Shown piece after piece: positions 21,177 through 31,867 of a stretch of DNA of 64,000 nt (the stretch's first letter is position 1; each line of letters opens with the position of its first letter). Source of the stretch: Favolaschia claudopus (taxonomy: Eukaryota; Basidiomycota; Agaricomycetes; Agaricales; Mycenaceae); assembly GCA_037176885.1 (NCBI GenBank), contig JAWWNJ010000098.1:62001-126000 (forward strand), written 5' to 3'. The translations under genes and the position numbers were made by a program. Below the pieces are notes generated by a model. That model did no database searches. It was given only the letters and a program-made list of their open reading frames with translations, and was not told the origin of the DNA.

Positions 21177-21596
21177 CTACAAAAACAAACCGAATCTGTC
21201 ATGTTTGTGACAGGTTTTGGCTATTGGCACTGTACAATGTTTGCACTGCAAGGAAACCCACTGATTTGGGTAAACTTGGTGTGTGTTACCTGCTGGAAAT
21301 TCGACCGTTAGTGTGCGCGCGAATCTGTACATGACGTTCTGGATGTGCTGGATCGTCCTTTGTTGCGCGGCCGACTTGTTTGCGGCCCTTGCCCATGCGG
21401 AGATACAGGGCCGCGCGCGGTGAATCTCATCGAAGGGAATTATGGTGGAGAACATATACTTCTGCTCATGCGATTCGACAGATTTGCTGGCGGGGAAACC
21501 GGCCTTGTGGTGATAGATGAGGTCAAGGATGTGAGACATTGTGCGACCGCGCGGCGCGGAGGAACCGAGCGACAGCGCGAGCGTGCTTCTTGCCAC
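21177..21596 (-). CDS. Hypothetical protein fragment, 139 aa
   Basis: An open frame with coding-like composition: SSAPRGRTMSHILDLIYHHK, SVESHEQKYMFSTIIPFDEI, HRARPCISAWARAANK. The frame is open upstream of the first ATG-like codon (to about 21640), so the true start is unknown. I recognise no family. It could be an exon of a host gene with splice sites not found, or a remnant. No neighbouring exon could be tied to it. Confidence 0.3.
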   Translation of the reverse strand: MARSTLALSLGSSAPRGRTMSHILDLIYHHKAGFPASKSVESHEQKYMFSTIIPFDEIHRARPCISAWARAANKSAAQQRTIQHIQNVMYRFARTLTVEFPAGNTHQVYPNQWVSLQCKHCTVPIAKTCHKHDRFGLFL

Positions 21597-21639
21597 GGGG
21601 GTCGGGTCCGCCGCGAGCGGGATTGTGAAAGAGAATGAA

Positions 21640-22580
21640 CAGAAGCCATTTAGCGCATTCCTTCGGGAAAACCCGCCATTTTGGCCTTCAGTTTTGTGTT
21701 TCCGGCCAAATCCGGGGCAATTTGGAGCCTCCTAGGAAGTTTGGGCTGCCCTCCGACCCCCAAACTTGTCAGGATTTGACCCAGGCCTTCGCGCCTCCTG
21801 GGGCCAATTTGTCAGGATTTGGAACAAGCGAAGCGCAAAATTTTCTCAAAAGTTGTCAGGATCGGGATCAGGCATTTGGGTCAATTAAGTATCCGGGGTC
21901 CTGTCTCGACCTGGCCATTCAAAAACCGGTGTTTATAAACATGTTTAAAAAGAGTGTATACTGCCCTCGCTTACCAGGGACTGTATGTGTCCGGTAGAAT
22001 CTAGTCTAGTTGTTACCGCGAGGGTGCGATTGGAGTAGGCTCTTATTACATAAGTTGACATAATCAGAATCCGAGTCGCGAAATTCGTGCCATTAGAACG
22101 CGTTATTGATGCTGAAACTTGGTAAATAGGGTAAAATAGATGTAAGCTACGTTTGTGAATACCTCTGAGAGCAGTTTCAAAGTCCCGCCTGGTTCCTATG
22201 TAATCAGGAGTGCTTACTACATTTGGAAATTCTCATCAATCTCACTTCACACCACGACAAAAGAGAAGACCGGAAAGAAAATACGTACGTCACAGAAGTT
22301 ACGCCCACCTGTCAAGCTGAGGGGAGCGTGTATACGTCAAGCCGGCATACAGCCGTACAGCAAAGAGATATTCACTACAGTGTACACCAGCATTGTGTTG
22401 TCTTACTATGCGAGAATGTGCAGAACGACTCAAAGATCGTATTTGATACCAACAAAAAACACCTAATATGCATGCTGCTCTGGACCCCAGCAATTGCCCG
22501 CGTCTGATTTTTTTTTTTCATTATGCCTCACAGCCTTCAAAATTAGTAGAAAAGCACGTTAAATTTCTCGAATCCTCAGG
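21640..22580. other. No gene recognised
   Basis: Contains TTGTCAGGATTTG twice (about 21765-21777 and 21808-21820) and a related TTGTCAGGAT at 21853. No coding support. Confidence 0.45.
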
Positions 22581-22652
22581 ATTTGGCGTGTGGCTGTGCA
22601 AACGTTAATGCTTATATAAGGGTGTCGGATCCGAGCGACGCCTACCTTATCC
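22581..22652 (+). repeat. Dispersed promoter-like repeat with TATATAAG, copy 1
   Basis: ATTTGGCGTGTGGCTGTGC, then CTTATATAAGGGTGTCGGAT and ACGCCTACCTTATCC; about 85% alike to 62773-62847. A TATA-like element in a dispersed repeat suggests the promoter part of an LTR or another retroelement, but no partner LTR or internal gene was found. Confidence 0.55.
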
Positions 22653-22738
22653 GAATTCGAAATTTTCGCAGACAGGCATTTTGGTGAAGTAGCAGGGATC
22701 CTCGGGACGGACGAGCTATAAAGAATTTAGCAGCCCTA

Positions 22739-23423
22739 CAGTGGTGGCAAATAGAAATTGCCGTGGCTTTTTGGTAAAAATCTCGATGTATACATCACCG
22801 AATGACCTCAAATAAGATGTAGAGATGGGTATGTGATACTTCTGTACCTCTTAGAACACTCAGCAATATATCATGCACTGACAATGCATCAATAATGGAT
22901 GGTTTCCGTTTTTTTGCCATATCCGGAAAAACACAATGTACCCTCAGCAAAAAAGTGTCATAATAGGATAAAAGTACTTGAAAAACAATGCTAGTTCTCG
23001 CTTTGACTGACTGGAATTGATCGTCATTTGAGCTCACAACAGCCGCTCGAAGTAGGTCATTTTAGCTATTTTCTCTGCATTTTCAGCTATTTTGTGTGAA
23101 AATAGCCAACTCTGAGCGGTTGTTGTGAGCTCAAATGAGGGTCAATTCCATTCAACAAAAGTAGAAACTAGGACTGTTTTTCAAGTACTTTCATCCTATT
23201 GTGACACTTTTTTGCTGAGGATACATTGAGTCTTTCCAGATATGGCAATAATAAGAAACTGTCCTGTTATTGATGCATTGTCAGGGCGTAATATATAACT
23301 GAGTGTCCTAAGCAGTACAGAGGTATCATATATTTATTTCTACATTTTATTTCAGGTCATTCGGTGAAGTATACAGCAAGATTTTGGCCAAAAAGCCACG
23401 GCAATTTCTATTTGCCACCACTG
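22739..23423. mobile_element. 685-bp palindromic MITE, copy 1
   Basis: Ends CAGTGGTGGCAAATAGAAAT and the reverse complement, flanked by TA (22737-22738, 23424-23425). The whole element folds on itself: the left and right halves (about 340 bp each) are imperfect reverse complements around a centre near GCTATTTTCTCTGCATTTTC (23070-23090). About 97% identical by eye, in the same orientation, to 59325-60008. No gene. TA target and palindromic build point to a Tc1/mariner-type MITE. Confidence 0.9.
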
Positions 23424-23425
23424 TA

Positions 23426-24959
23426 GTCTCTTGCACAGACTTCTTCACTCGATAACTCATTACGAAGTCTGTTGGTTACCGCGCCCTGATAACCCAAGAG
23501 GTGCCGAAAATGCTTATCGACAACACCTGTCCCACGACCCCCCCTCCCCAAATTTGGACTTAGCTCCAAGGAAGACCGCTCTCTGGCTTGCTCTACGATG
23601 CTTCAGTCTCTCTGGCTCACCCAAGCTCTGTCCAGCATCATAGTGCATCATAGTTGAGGATATACAACAGCCGACACGACACAAGTCGTGCCGTAATGCA
23701 TCAGAACCGACACACGGCACATCTTCAGCAGATGTGTCGTTGATGTAAATACCTAATATGGAGGCCCACTCGGGAATATTTTCAATGTTTCGGGCCGGGG
23801 TTCTTAAGTTGATTCCGAGTTTGATTGGGGGAGCTTGCTCCCCCTTTTATCAGAGCCGTCACCGAAAAGCAATAAGCTGTGCTCGAGAGCGTTTTGATGT
23901 AATCAATAAATGCGTGATATATTGTGACTCCGAGTGATGCGAGGGATTTCCGCTTGATCCAGAGACAGTCCGCTTGATCCCAGGTGATGGGTGGTGATGG
24001 GAACACAATTTTGGCAGATGCGCCGGTGCTTGGCCGGTGCTGCCATGTCTTCGACGACTATCTGCGAAGAATTTGGGCTTCCTAAAAGTTCCTTTCCTCA
24101 CGACTGTTTCACAGACGTGAGAATACAACTTCTTGGTACTCCCTGGATCCTCCGAGGATTTTTTTTGTGTGTCCGTAGCTGTTCATTTCACGCGTCATGA
24201 TCAAGACTCTGGCTGGAATTGCATTTAGAACGAGTTTTCACCGGGGACGATCGAAAAGAGCTAATGTAACAGATTCAATGCGGATGCTTGAAACTGATAC
24301 ACAACGGAGAGCTCAACTTACATTTACTCTAGACAGCCAAGGAATGGACCTTAGTGAATATGTATTTTTCTGAAACCGAATCTACTTGGACATAGTTTAT
24401 AATTTCTTGTTCAACTTATTTTACTCCAATGTATGTACATTGTAATATTGATACGGATTCGCGCAAGCTCCCCCTTCTGTAGGCCGGAACTCCGGCATAC
24501 AAATCATATTTAGTTAAAGCCGAATTTCATTGCCGAGGATGCAGAATGGGCAGTGACGTAAACATGTGCCGCTTGAGAATCAGTTTGATCCACTTGTGTC
24601 GGCTTTGATCTTATGTATCACACATCCCAATTTGGTGTGTCGTGTCGCGAGTTGTTTATCCCGATCATGGTGTGGTCAGTTCAAGTTGCTGTCAGTCGCC
24701 GATAAGCATCTTCGGCATCTCTTGTGATAACCGGTACCGTAGTGACCGGGGGCCTTCTAATGATGATGCATGTGACGTTGAACGATGATGATGATCTCAT
24801 ACGGTGCTTGGACTCGGCGCGAAAAGGCAAATAGTATTTTTCCGTCACTGTATCTATTCTTCAGGAACACGAATCTAAATGCATTCCTCAAGCTCAATGG
24901 ATGTATGAACTGCGTAAAAATAGGATGAACTGGAGGAAGACAACGACGACGCGACACAA
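23426..24959. other. No gene recognised
   Basis: Fragments such as CCGACACGACACAAGTCGTG (about 23672-23691) form short hairpins. The right end is downstream of the H2B stop codon. No coding support. Confidence 0.45.
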
Positions 24960-25677
24960 CTATTTGGTGGTCGTCGCGGACGAGAACTTCGTGACAGATT
25001 TGGTGCCTGGACAACGCGCCAGAATGAACGGGAGACTAAAAAGGGATTTGCAAAAACAAACCACTCACCCTCACTGATGGCATGCTTGGCGAGCTCACCA
25101 GGCAGGATAAGGCGGACACTCGTCTCGATTTCCCGCGACGAGATCGTCGACTTCTTCGAGTACTGTGCAAGCTCTGCGATGAAGTCAGTGGGCGAAGGTC
25201 GGGATGTGATGGACGACGCACTGGATGCCTCCGACGCGATACGGTCGAAGATATCGTTGACGAAGGAGTTGAGGATGGCCATGGCCTTGCTCGAGATACC
25301 GGTGTCGGGGTGGACCTGCTTCAGGACTGTGACGCTCTCCGTCAACACTGCTATTAAACAGGTGGCAGCGCCAACCCAAGACGCACCCTTGTAAATGTAG
25401 GAGGTGTAAGTCTCCTTGCGCGCCTTCTTGCGCTTCTTTTTCTCGCCGTCAGCTGTAGGCGCCGCCGACTTCTTAGTCACGGTCTTTTTGGCAGCCTTGC
25501 CCCCCTCCGTGTAGAAATATTGTCAGTGCCGCGTCAAGTCTGATTACAAGAGCACGCGCCTTGGCGGGGGCCTCGCCTGCGGTGGAGGACTTCAAGTTTC
25601 CGGTGGTGGATGCGGGCTGAGCGAGAGAATGAGAGGGCAGAAACGGAGTTAACTTGTATGCCAACTTTGGGAGCCAT
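24960..25677 (-). CDS. Histone H2B, 151 aa
   Basis: Six exons on the minus strand: 25677-25666, 25616-25548, 25504-25387, 25326-25222, 25173-25069, 25006-24960, with GT-AG introns of 43-62 nt. The product starts MAPK, has a basic tail ([37 protein letters not shown]) and the complete histone fold: [80 protein letters not shown]. The lysine for regulatory ubiquitination lies in the AVTKYSS-equivalent KSVTKFSS. It pairs with H2A in the nucleosome. The tail is somewhat longer than the usual roughly 140 aa; intron 2 has the less typical acceptor GGAG, so residues KARALGGK at that junction are the least secure. No H2A partner gene is visible upstream, where fungi often keep a divergent pair. Confidence 0.93.
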
Positions 25678-26058
25678 TTGTTTTGCTGGCGGGATAAGGT
25701 GTGGTGGTTCAAGTCGAAGAGTCGATGTCAACAACGTGCAAATCGAAAAACCAGGTTTTATATCAGCGGCAGGATCACTAGAACACGTGATCAGCCAAAA
25801 GCGTCTGTGTGGCCTTGTTTCCGAAAGAGAAGATTTTTATCAAACAACACCTGTCTCACAAATACTGTACCGACGTGTATGGTACTAGTAGCAACGTAAC
25901 GCATAACGCACCCCACAAAATGTTGCCTACTTTCTGCTGCGTAACGCATAAGGCGCCGACCATTGCTTGGATGGAAACGCATTTTCATAAAGATTCATTT
26001 TTCCAGACTTTTTGGGCTTCAAAAAAGGGCCAAAAAAAGTGTCAATTCGCTACAACTT

Positions 26059-26918
26059 TTAGAATGTTTCGTCCGCTAGATTACCCTCACTCCAGGGCTG
26101 CCCGTTATCATTATATGCCCAGATGTTCTCCATCTCTCCGTTCGCTTTCAAGGTACCGCTCCCATCCGTGCCCACCGTCTCCAATGAAACACAGAATTTG
26201 CTTGTGTTTGGCAACTTTTCCGGAGGGACATCAATTTGAAGGGCGGCATGCACGACAGAGTGTAGCGGAATCTCGGTAGAGTCCTGATCATCCCGCGTGA
26301 ATACGTCGTCTTCTCCCATGGCTGCTACCTCGGCTTCCTCTGTAACTGCCGCCGCGGCAACACCTTCTTCATCAACGTCGAGAACTTGGCCAATTTTATC
26401 TTCAATCTCCTTGCGGAAGTCTGGATGTTTTAGTAAGTATTCGTGGTATGCCGCCTTAGTTTTCTTGGATTTGAGACATTCTTCTCCGAGATTGAATTCA
26501 CCGACAGTGCATTTTTCCCAAGACTGCACACAACGAGTGAGCTCTGAGTCGGTTGCAGATGTATCAATCAAGCACTTGCCCGCCTGATTAAGTCCCAACC
26601 GGGTAGTGTCTGCCCCCACTCATACAACTCTACAATCGGTTTCACTGAGGCGTCGCGGAGGACCGGAACAGATGTTGAGAATTTAACCTGTTCTGGCGTC
26701 AAACCGTTCTTGAGTGGCTCCGAATGGCAATCAACCATCCAATTGAGGTATGCCTGCTTGATATGATGTTTGAAGACACGATTGAGACCCACGTCGGCAG
26801 GCTGAAAGACAGAAGTGCCAAGTTTGGTGAGATTCGGAGGGGCTGCTTTGAAGATCCGAGAAGAACTTACAATTTGCTGGGGAGAGTCGAGGACGTGGTC
26901 GGGAGTAGGGCCTAGGCA
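26059..26918 (-). pseudogene. Pogo/CENP-B-like DDE_1 transposase, C-terminal part
   Basis: The frame runs DHVLDSPQQIVSSSRIFKAA, TSVFQPADVGLNRVFKHHIK, QAYLNWMVDCHSEPLKNGLT and then crosses an intron at 26579-26524 into SWEKCTVGEFNLGEECLKSK, KTKAAYHEYLLKHPDFRKEI. The QPADVG motif corresponds to the last catalytic acid region of DDE_1 (pogo/Tigger) transposases, and the following helices are typical of basidiomycete members. The intron starts GCAAGT and ends CAG: a GC-AG intron that restores the frame exactly. The N-terminal DNA-binding domains and the first catalytic acid are missing beyond 26918, so the copy is truncated. The acidic C-terminal tail runs to a stop at 26059. Confidence 0.72.
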
Positions 26919-27008
26919 CGAAAGTGGCGGGTCACGGTCACGTCAGGTCTTCCCGACTCTCCCTCTATCATAGCTTATCCTCTGACAACCTCGAGCCTTG
27001 AAATAATG

Positions 27009-27072
27009 GTAAGCACAAACGAGCAAGCACCACTCGATCAAAACCCGTATAAAATATCCAAAACAGTTGTAG
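27009..27072. repeat. Lone terminus of the 51415-51782 MITE family
   Basis: GTAAGCACAAACGAGCAAGC, CACCACTCGATCAAAACCCG and a CCAAAACAGTTGTA end match the right terminus at 51721-51784 with several changes. No matching left end was found. Confidence 0.6.
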
Positions 27073-27451
27073 GGTAACGATCGCCTCTGTACATGTTGTA
27101 CTTTTAAAAATCTACATTTGTACCGTGCGAGATCATAGATGTAGATTTGCATTGAAAAACTGATCTACAGTGGCTGAGAGTTGTTATGCAACCCGAAGCA
27201 AGTGTTATCGTGGAGGACAAGGAGACGGAGATTGCTTGGATATCTATGTAGCAGACGGTTGAAGGACATGAATACAGCCTTTCTCTCTGAAGAGGAAGAT
27301 GGACTCGAGCATAGAAAATCGATGGAGTTTATCCAGAGAAAGGCAATATATATAATGACGATCTAGATAGAAAATTCACATTACAGTCCACTCTGTCATA
27401 CCCCATAAGTGGTATAGTGAACGAACACCTTAAGTGACGCGTTACGTATAC

Positions 27452-27506
27452 GTCCCAGACTGTCACGACAGGGTTCCCGAATTGGGATGTCGTGGCAGGC
27501 TGGCGC
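27452..27506. repeat. Imperfect hairpin related to the GACAGGG MITE
   Basis: CAGACTGTCACGACAGGGTT followed by GGGATGTCGTGGCAGGCTG folds back on itself; it resembles the ends at 15982 and 19830 (GACAGGGTTCCC). Confidence 0.5.
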
Positions 27507-27819
27507 TGAGACTACCAGGACTCTTGACACTCTCGAGCTAACTTGTTGAGCCGGTAAATCGAGAAAACACAGTTGTGGTTCACGTTAAGTTCATGTTGAG
27601 TGTGTGTTGAATTATGCCGTAATGTTGGCGAGCAACACCGCCCCCATCAAATTCCCCGATTCCGACGTCACTGATGCGGCGGAATTCATCGAGTGGTTGC
27701 CACGTCCCTTCACCGACCGATCCTACTACCTGCGCCGGTGATTTGTGACACGGAGGACAGGACATGGACCATTAAGGACAGCGATCATTAGGGTTAGCAC
27801 AGCCTCCAGACGAGGATAT

Positions 27820-28010
27820 CGACAATATCTTCCCACTTTCTATAAAGTTGCGATATATTTTCTGTGTGAGTCTCACTTCCTATATATTTTGTCTCCGAGA
27901 TATATATCCAAACTTCAACTTTATATATATCTGACCTCCAACTTTCTATATCTCACTTCACCTCAGATATCGGTTTCTCCCCACCTGGGATATGTTTCCA
28001 CCAACTCGCA
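27820..28010. repeat. Degenerate tandem array of TATATAT islands
   Basis: TATATA runs separated by about 20-30 bp of CT-rich sequence (TCTCACTTCC, TGTCTCCGAG, TGACCTCCAAC). A similar array occurs at 48567-48775. Confidence 0.55.
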
Positions 28011-28745
28011 CTATATACGCGCAAAACCGTGAGATATTGGGTTTTGATTAAAACATCACTTTGACCGCCATAAACACATCTATGAGATATTGAGAGGAGT
28101 ACTATGTGCACTGGCTGTTTCCATATTTGAACGATCACTTTCTAATTGGAATTGGAGTGTGAGGGGTCCCCTTTCTGCTGACAAGCCAGAAAAGACAAAA
28201 CGTCCAGGTGCTTGTTCCCTGTTTTGACACATATGGAAGAAGACTTATAAGATTGCCTTCAATTTCTTCCCCCTCGATTCGAATACTCATGAACGGGCTT
28301 TGGAAGTAGTCTAGGTCTACCAGTTCCAGACGCGGCAGGTTTGTTGTCTCCTCACCTGTCTGACGTGGTTTTGTACCATGCGTGCAGTGTAAGCATAAGC
28401 AGGGAGACGGCCTAAAATCTCTACTCCTAGTCAACGTACTCTGACTGTGACTTAATCTCGTCGCTCACCTTCCGTAGTCTGTTGTGATCTCCTCTCCGGG
28501 CTCAAGGATTGGCCTGAGCTTCCGGAGAGAGAGAATTTCTAAGCCAAGCCATCATTTATTGGGCTTGAAGTCCGAAAACGGAGCTCGCTACACTCCACCG
28601 GGAAGGCGGGAGAGCCAAGGCAGCCCACAACCAACAGCTCACCATGAAGCAGCCACAGGCGGGTGAAAACAGGGTGAAGCGCCAGAGGCTCCAAAAATCA
28701 AGGGAAAGAGAAGGTGAGCAGGGGAAGGGATGGGGGGTGGGGAGG

Positions 28746-30668
28746 TCAAAGATGGTGGTGTGAGGAAGGTGAAACAGTAAGGGAAGAGGGGGAGACAGCG
28801 ACTGTGGCAGGGCGGGTACCAGACTTTGGGAGTGGCCACAGAGGACGCAACTCAGCAAGACTGAGCCACTTGAAGCGAGAGAGGGCGTCAGCGACTGCCT
28901 TTTCATGGGTGGGGATCCACAGTGGGCGGAAGGTGAAATCGTGATGCACCGCAAGGAGAGCAAATGCACGAAACAAAGCCTGAGTTGGTGGGTGATCAAT
29001 GGAGCCAGACTGTAGGCAGGTAGAGATGGCTTCGTTATCAATACGAAAGACAACCTCAAAGCCAGTCCAGCAGTGGCCCCAGATCTCCGCAGCACGCAGG
29101 ACTCCGCGCATCTCCTTCCAATGGATTGGATGACGACGGTAGCGTGCTGGCACTGGCTCAGTGAAGAACAGGTCAACACCTGCCCAATGTCCACCAATAC
29201 CAAGCTTGCCACTGGCATCAGTGAAAACCTCGAAGCTGATACGAGGAGGTCCAATCACATAAATGCCATTCAAAGTTGGCAGGAATGAGTTCCACCAAGC
29301 AATGTCAAGCTTGGCAGAGGCAGGAAGGCGACGGCGTTGGCGACGGGGAAGGAAGGCGAGACTCCGCAGGAAGTCTCGGATGCGACGGGTGAAAAAGCGA
29401 CCAACGGGAATCACGGACTGAGCAAAAACGAGGTGACCACACAACTGCTCGAGTTCGTAGTGGCTAGCAGGACCCCGGGACAGACACTGATCGAGCAGCA
29501 AAAGAAGCCGACCAAGCTTGTCTGCAGGAAGGCGTGCCTGCATCTTCACGGTGTCAAGCTCAATGCCGAGAAACTCGAGGCAGTGAGTGGGCCCCTCCTC
29601 CTTATCACCGGATATTGAAAAACCAAGCTCCGCAGCTACGGAGCGGAAAACAGCACGACCATGCTCAGCATATGCCAAACCCTTGGAGGCAGGGGTGACA
29701 TTGATCCAGTCATCCAGGTAATGCTGGATGAGCTTCATGACTTCATCACGAGACAGTAGAATCCAGTGATGAGCCTCCGCAAAGTAATTGCACAGGCGTG
29801 GACCAGTACGAATACCGAACGGCAGGAAGATGTCCAGGAGTAGACGCATCTTCCACTCAAAGCCCATCAGATGTACATGGTCTGGGTGAATTGGAATATG
29901 CCTGAACGCTGCCTCCAGATCTGCCTTGTAAAGGAAGGATCCAGGGCCTGCCTTCCGTACACGGTCAATAGCCCCCATGACAGCCTCGTAGACCAGATGG
30001 CCGTACTCAGCAGGGATCGCGTCATTGACTGAGGATCCAGGAGGATATGAGAGGTGATGGATCCGACGACGTTTCTCGCTATATTTCTTGGGCACGGAGC
30101 CCAGCGGAGAAAGGACAGGCTTAACAGTATCAGCCATGTCTGTGATGTCAATGATACGCCCAAGAGAGACCTCATGGGCAATATCCTTGTCCACTGTCTC
30201 GGGGAACGCAAGCGCGGATGGAAGAGGGGCAGGGGCAGAAGGAGATGGAGAGGGCATAAGCATAGGATCCACACCCAAGAGAACACCGTGGCGGATAGCA
30301 GAGACAAAGGTCTCAGCGAACGAGCGATCTGGGTAGTCTGCGAGCGCACGAGCCCACGCCTCGGGGTGAAGCTTCGTCGGAGGGATGGGTTTTAAATGCG
30401 AAGTAGTGAGAGGGAAGAGTAGGTCCGTGTTGGGGCGTGCCGGGGGCAGGGATTGCGCCATAACCTCAATCGGGGAGAGAGGGCGGTCAGAATCGGCTGT
30501 ATGGGTGACTAGGGGAGGAGATGGGACTTTCCTGCTCAAATCTGAGCGAGGAGAGCCAGAAGCATCTCTCCCTCGCTCACCCGGCTTTGATAACGCGCCA
30601 TCAGGGGATTTTTCTGAGGCAGGACTGGCCGAGCTACGTCCGGGGGGTTTGAGGAACGGCGCGCGCAA
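28746..30668 (-). CDS. Ngaro/DIRS-like reverse transcriptase-RNase H, about 640 aa frame
   Basis: One long uninterrupted frame. An N-terminal linker with FPLTTSHLKPIPPTKL and WARALADYPDRSFAET is typical of DIRS/Ngaro proteins. The RT follows (about residues 185-395): SVPKKYSEKRRRIHHLSYPP, the first catalytic acid in KADLEAAFRHIPI, LPFGIRTGP and the active-site HYLDDW (about 316-321). RNase H follows (about 485-600): FTDASGKLGIGGHW, HWKEMRGVLRAAE, FRIDNEAI and PTHEKAVADALSRF. Members of this order usually also encode a tyrosine recombinase for integration; none was found downstream (27500-28745) or in the other frames. No split terminal repeats were identified. The frame starts at a TTG, so the true N terminus (perhaps a gag fusion or a spliced exon) is not fixed. 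Intact RT but apparently incomplete element. Confidence 0.82.
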   Translation of the reverse strand: MRAPFLKPPGRSSASPASEKSPDGALSKPGERGRDASGSPRSDLSRKVPSPPLVTHTADSDRPLSPIEVMAQSLPPARPNTDLLFPLTTSHLKPIPPTKLHPEAWARALADYPDRSFAETFVSAIRHGVLLGVDPMLMPSPSPSAPAPLPSALAFPETVDKDIAHEVSLGRIIDITDMADTVKPVLSPLGSVPKKYSEKRRRIHHLSYPPGSSVNDAIPAEYGHLVYEAVMGAIDRVRKAGPGSFLYKADLEAAFRHIPIHPDHVHLMGFEWKMRLLLDIFLPFGIRTGPRLCNYFAEAHHWILLSRDEVMKLIQHYLDDWINVTPASKGLAYAEHGRAVFRSVAAELGFSISGDKEEGPTHCLEFLGIELDTVKMQARLPADKLGRLLLLLDQCLSRGPASHYELEQLCGHLVFAQSVIPVGRFFTRRIRDFLRSLAFLPRRQRRRLPASAKLDIAWWNSFLPTLNGIYVIGPPRISFEVFTDASGKLGIGGHWAGVDLFFTEPVPARYRRHPIHWKEMRGVLRAAEIWGHCWTGFEVVFRIDNEAISTCLQSGSIDHPPTQALFRAFALLAVHHDFTFRPLWIPTHEKAVADALSRFKWLSLAELRPLWPLPKSGTRPATVAVSPSSLTVSPSSHHHL

Positions 30669-31867
30669 AAAGGCGCGGTGTGGTGACGACTACCGCAATG
30701 AGAGCAGACATGGCGGCGTAGGCACTGGCGGCGACCTTCCCAGCAGCCTCCTACGCGATTGTGGCCCCAGCAGATCTGTGCACGTACTCACGTTCCGTTC
30801 TCCATCAAAATCCTTCCATCCGTCGGAGGCGTCCAGTGCCCACGATCTTCATGGTGCCAGCTGAGTAGTCCATTGACCTTGACGAGTCTGAAACCGGGCC
30901 GGAGAGAAGGCATCGAAGTCGACCTGCCGAAGGTGGGGGAGGGAACGAAGAGGCAGCGCAAGCACCCAAGAAGAGAAAGGAAACAAAAGAAAATGACACA
31001 AAAATGAGCTATGACGACGACGGGGGGAAAGGACTAGGGCCCGGGGAGAAGACTAAGGTCGCACAGGAGGGAGGAGGGGAGTCACCGAGCCAAAAGCACG
31101 ACGGGGTGGAGGCCCGTGCCCACGTTTACTGTGGCCTGTAAGATGTATACACATCCTTGCTCTAGCAGCCTATCTTTCTGGGTAGTACCGATACGCGCCC
31201 CGCAATACTCCACGATCAAGCTGCCGCTAAAGGAAAGTTAATATTCCAGATTTTTTTTCCTTTCTTTTCTTTTTTTCTCACCGTGAGATACGATTACGAG
31301 CAAAAAGACCCTTTCCTCGGCTTCCCACCACTTTGACTTCTGTCTCGCATATGTACCGTGGATCCGGGCTGCGACTTCTCTTGAGTGGCGAGGATTCTTA
31401 TATCACTCCGAGATGCCACACCAAGGACAACAAATTGATTGGCAGCGACATTGCGAGTGAAGGTTTATCGATTATCGATTATCTGACACTGTGAGAGAGG
31501 AGCTGAGCGCTGTTTTGACGAGCGTGATCTGAGCTGCGTGGTTCGGGGCATTTTCAAGGAGAAACCTTGAGGCTTTCGAAGAACTTACTCGTACAAACAT
31601 GCTCTTTTATTTCTTAAACACTGGGATTCACCCAAAGGGCCGAACTCATTAATTCATTAATATCGGCGTTGTCAAAGGCCGAGTTTGCGAAACTCTGATT
31701 GAGATGATATGCTAATTGATGAGAGCAGGCGGAATGGACGGTAGTTGCGAATACGAGGGTTAGCAGCTTTTGATCACCATCTCGGCGGCGGAATTGAGTC
31801 GCGCTGCCCCCTCGCTGCCCACCCATGTAGCAGGGATATTAAATTTTGACTCATCTCACTGAGGACG
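30669..31867. other. Flank of the DIRS-like element; no gene
   Basis: 30670-31130 is basic/charged when translated (KKRKETKEN-like) and may be the element's 5' region; 31140-31867 shows nothing coding. Confidence 0.4.

Noticed and set aside
24875..25480. 201-aa continuous reading through the H2B region
   Set aside because: It reads through three introns; the spliced model restores the exact histone fold.
28556..29254. 232-aa minus frame overlapping the DIRS-like gene
   Set aside because: Out-of-frame shadow; the RT and RNase H motifs are in the 28746-30668 frame.
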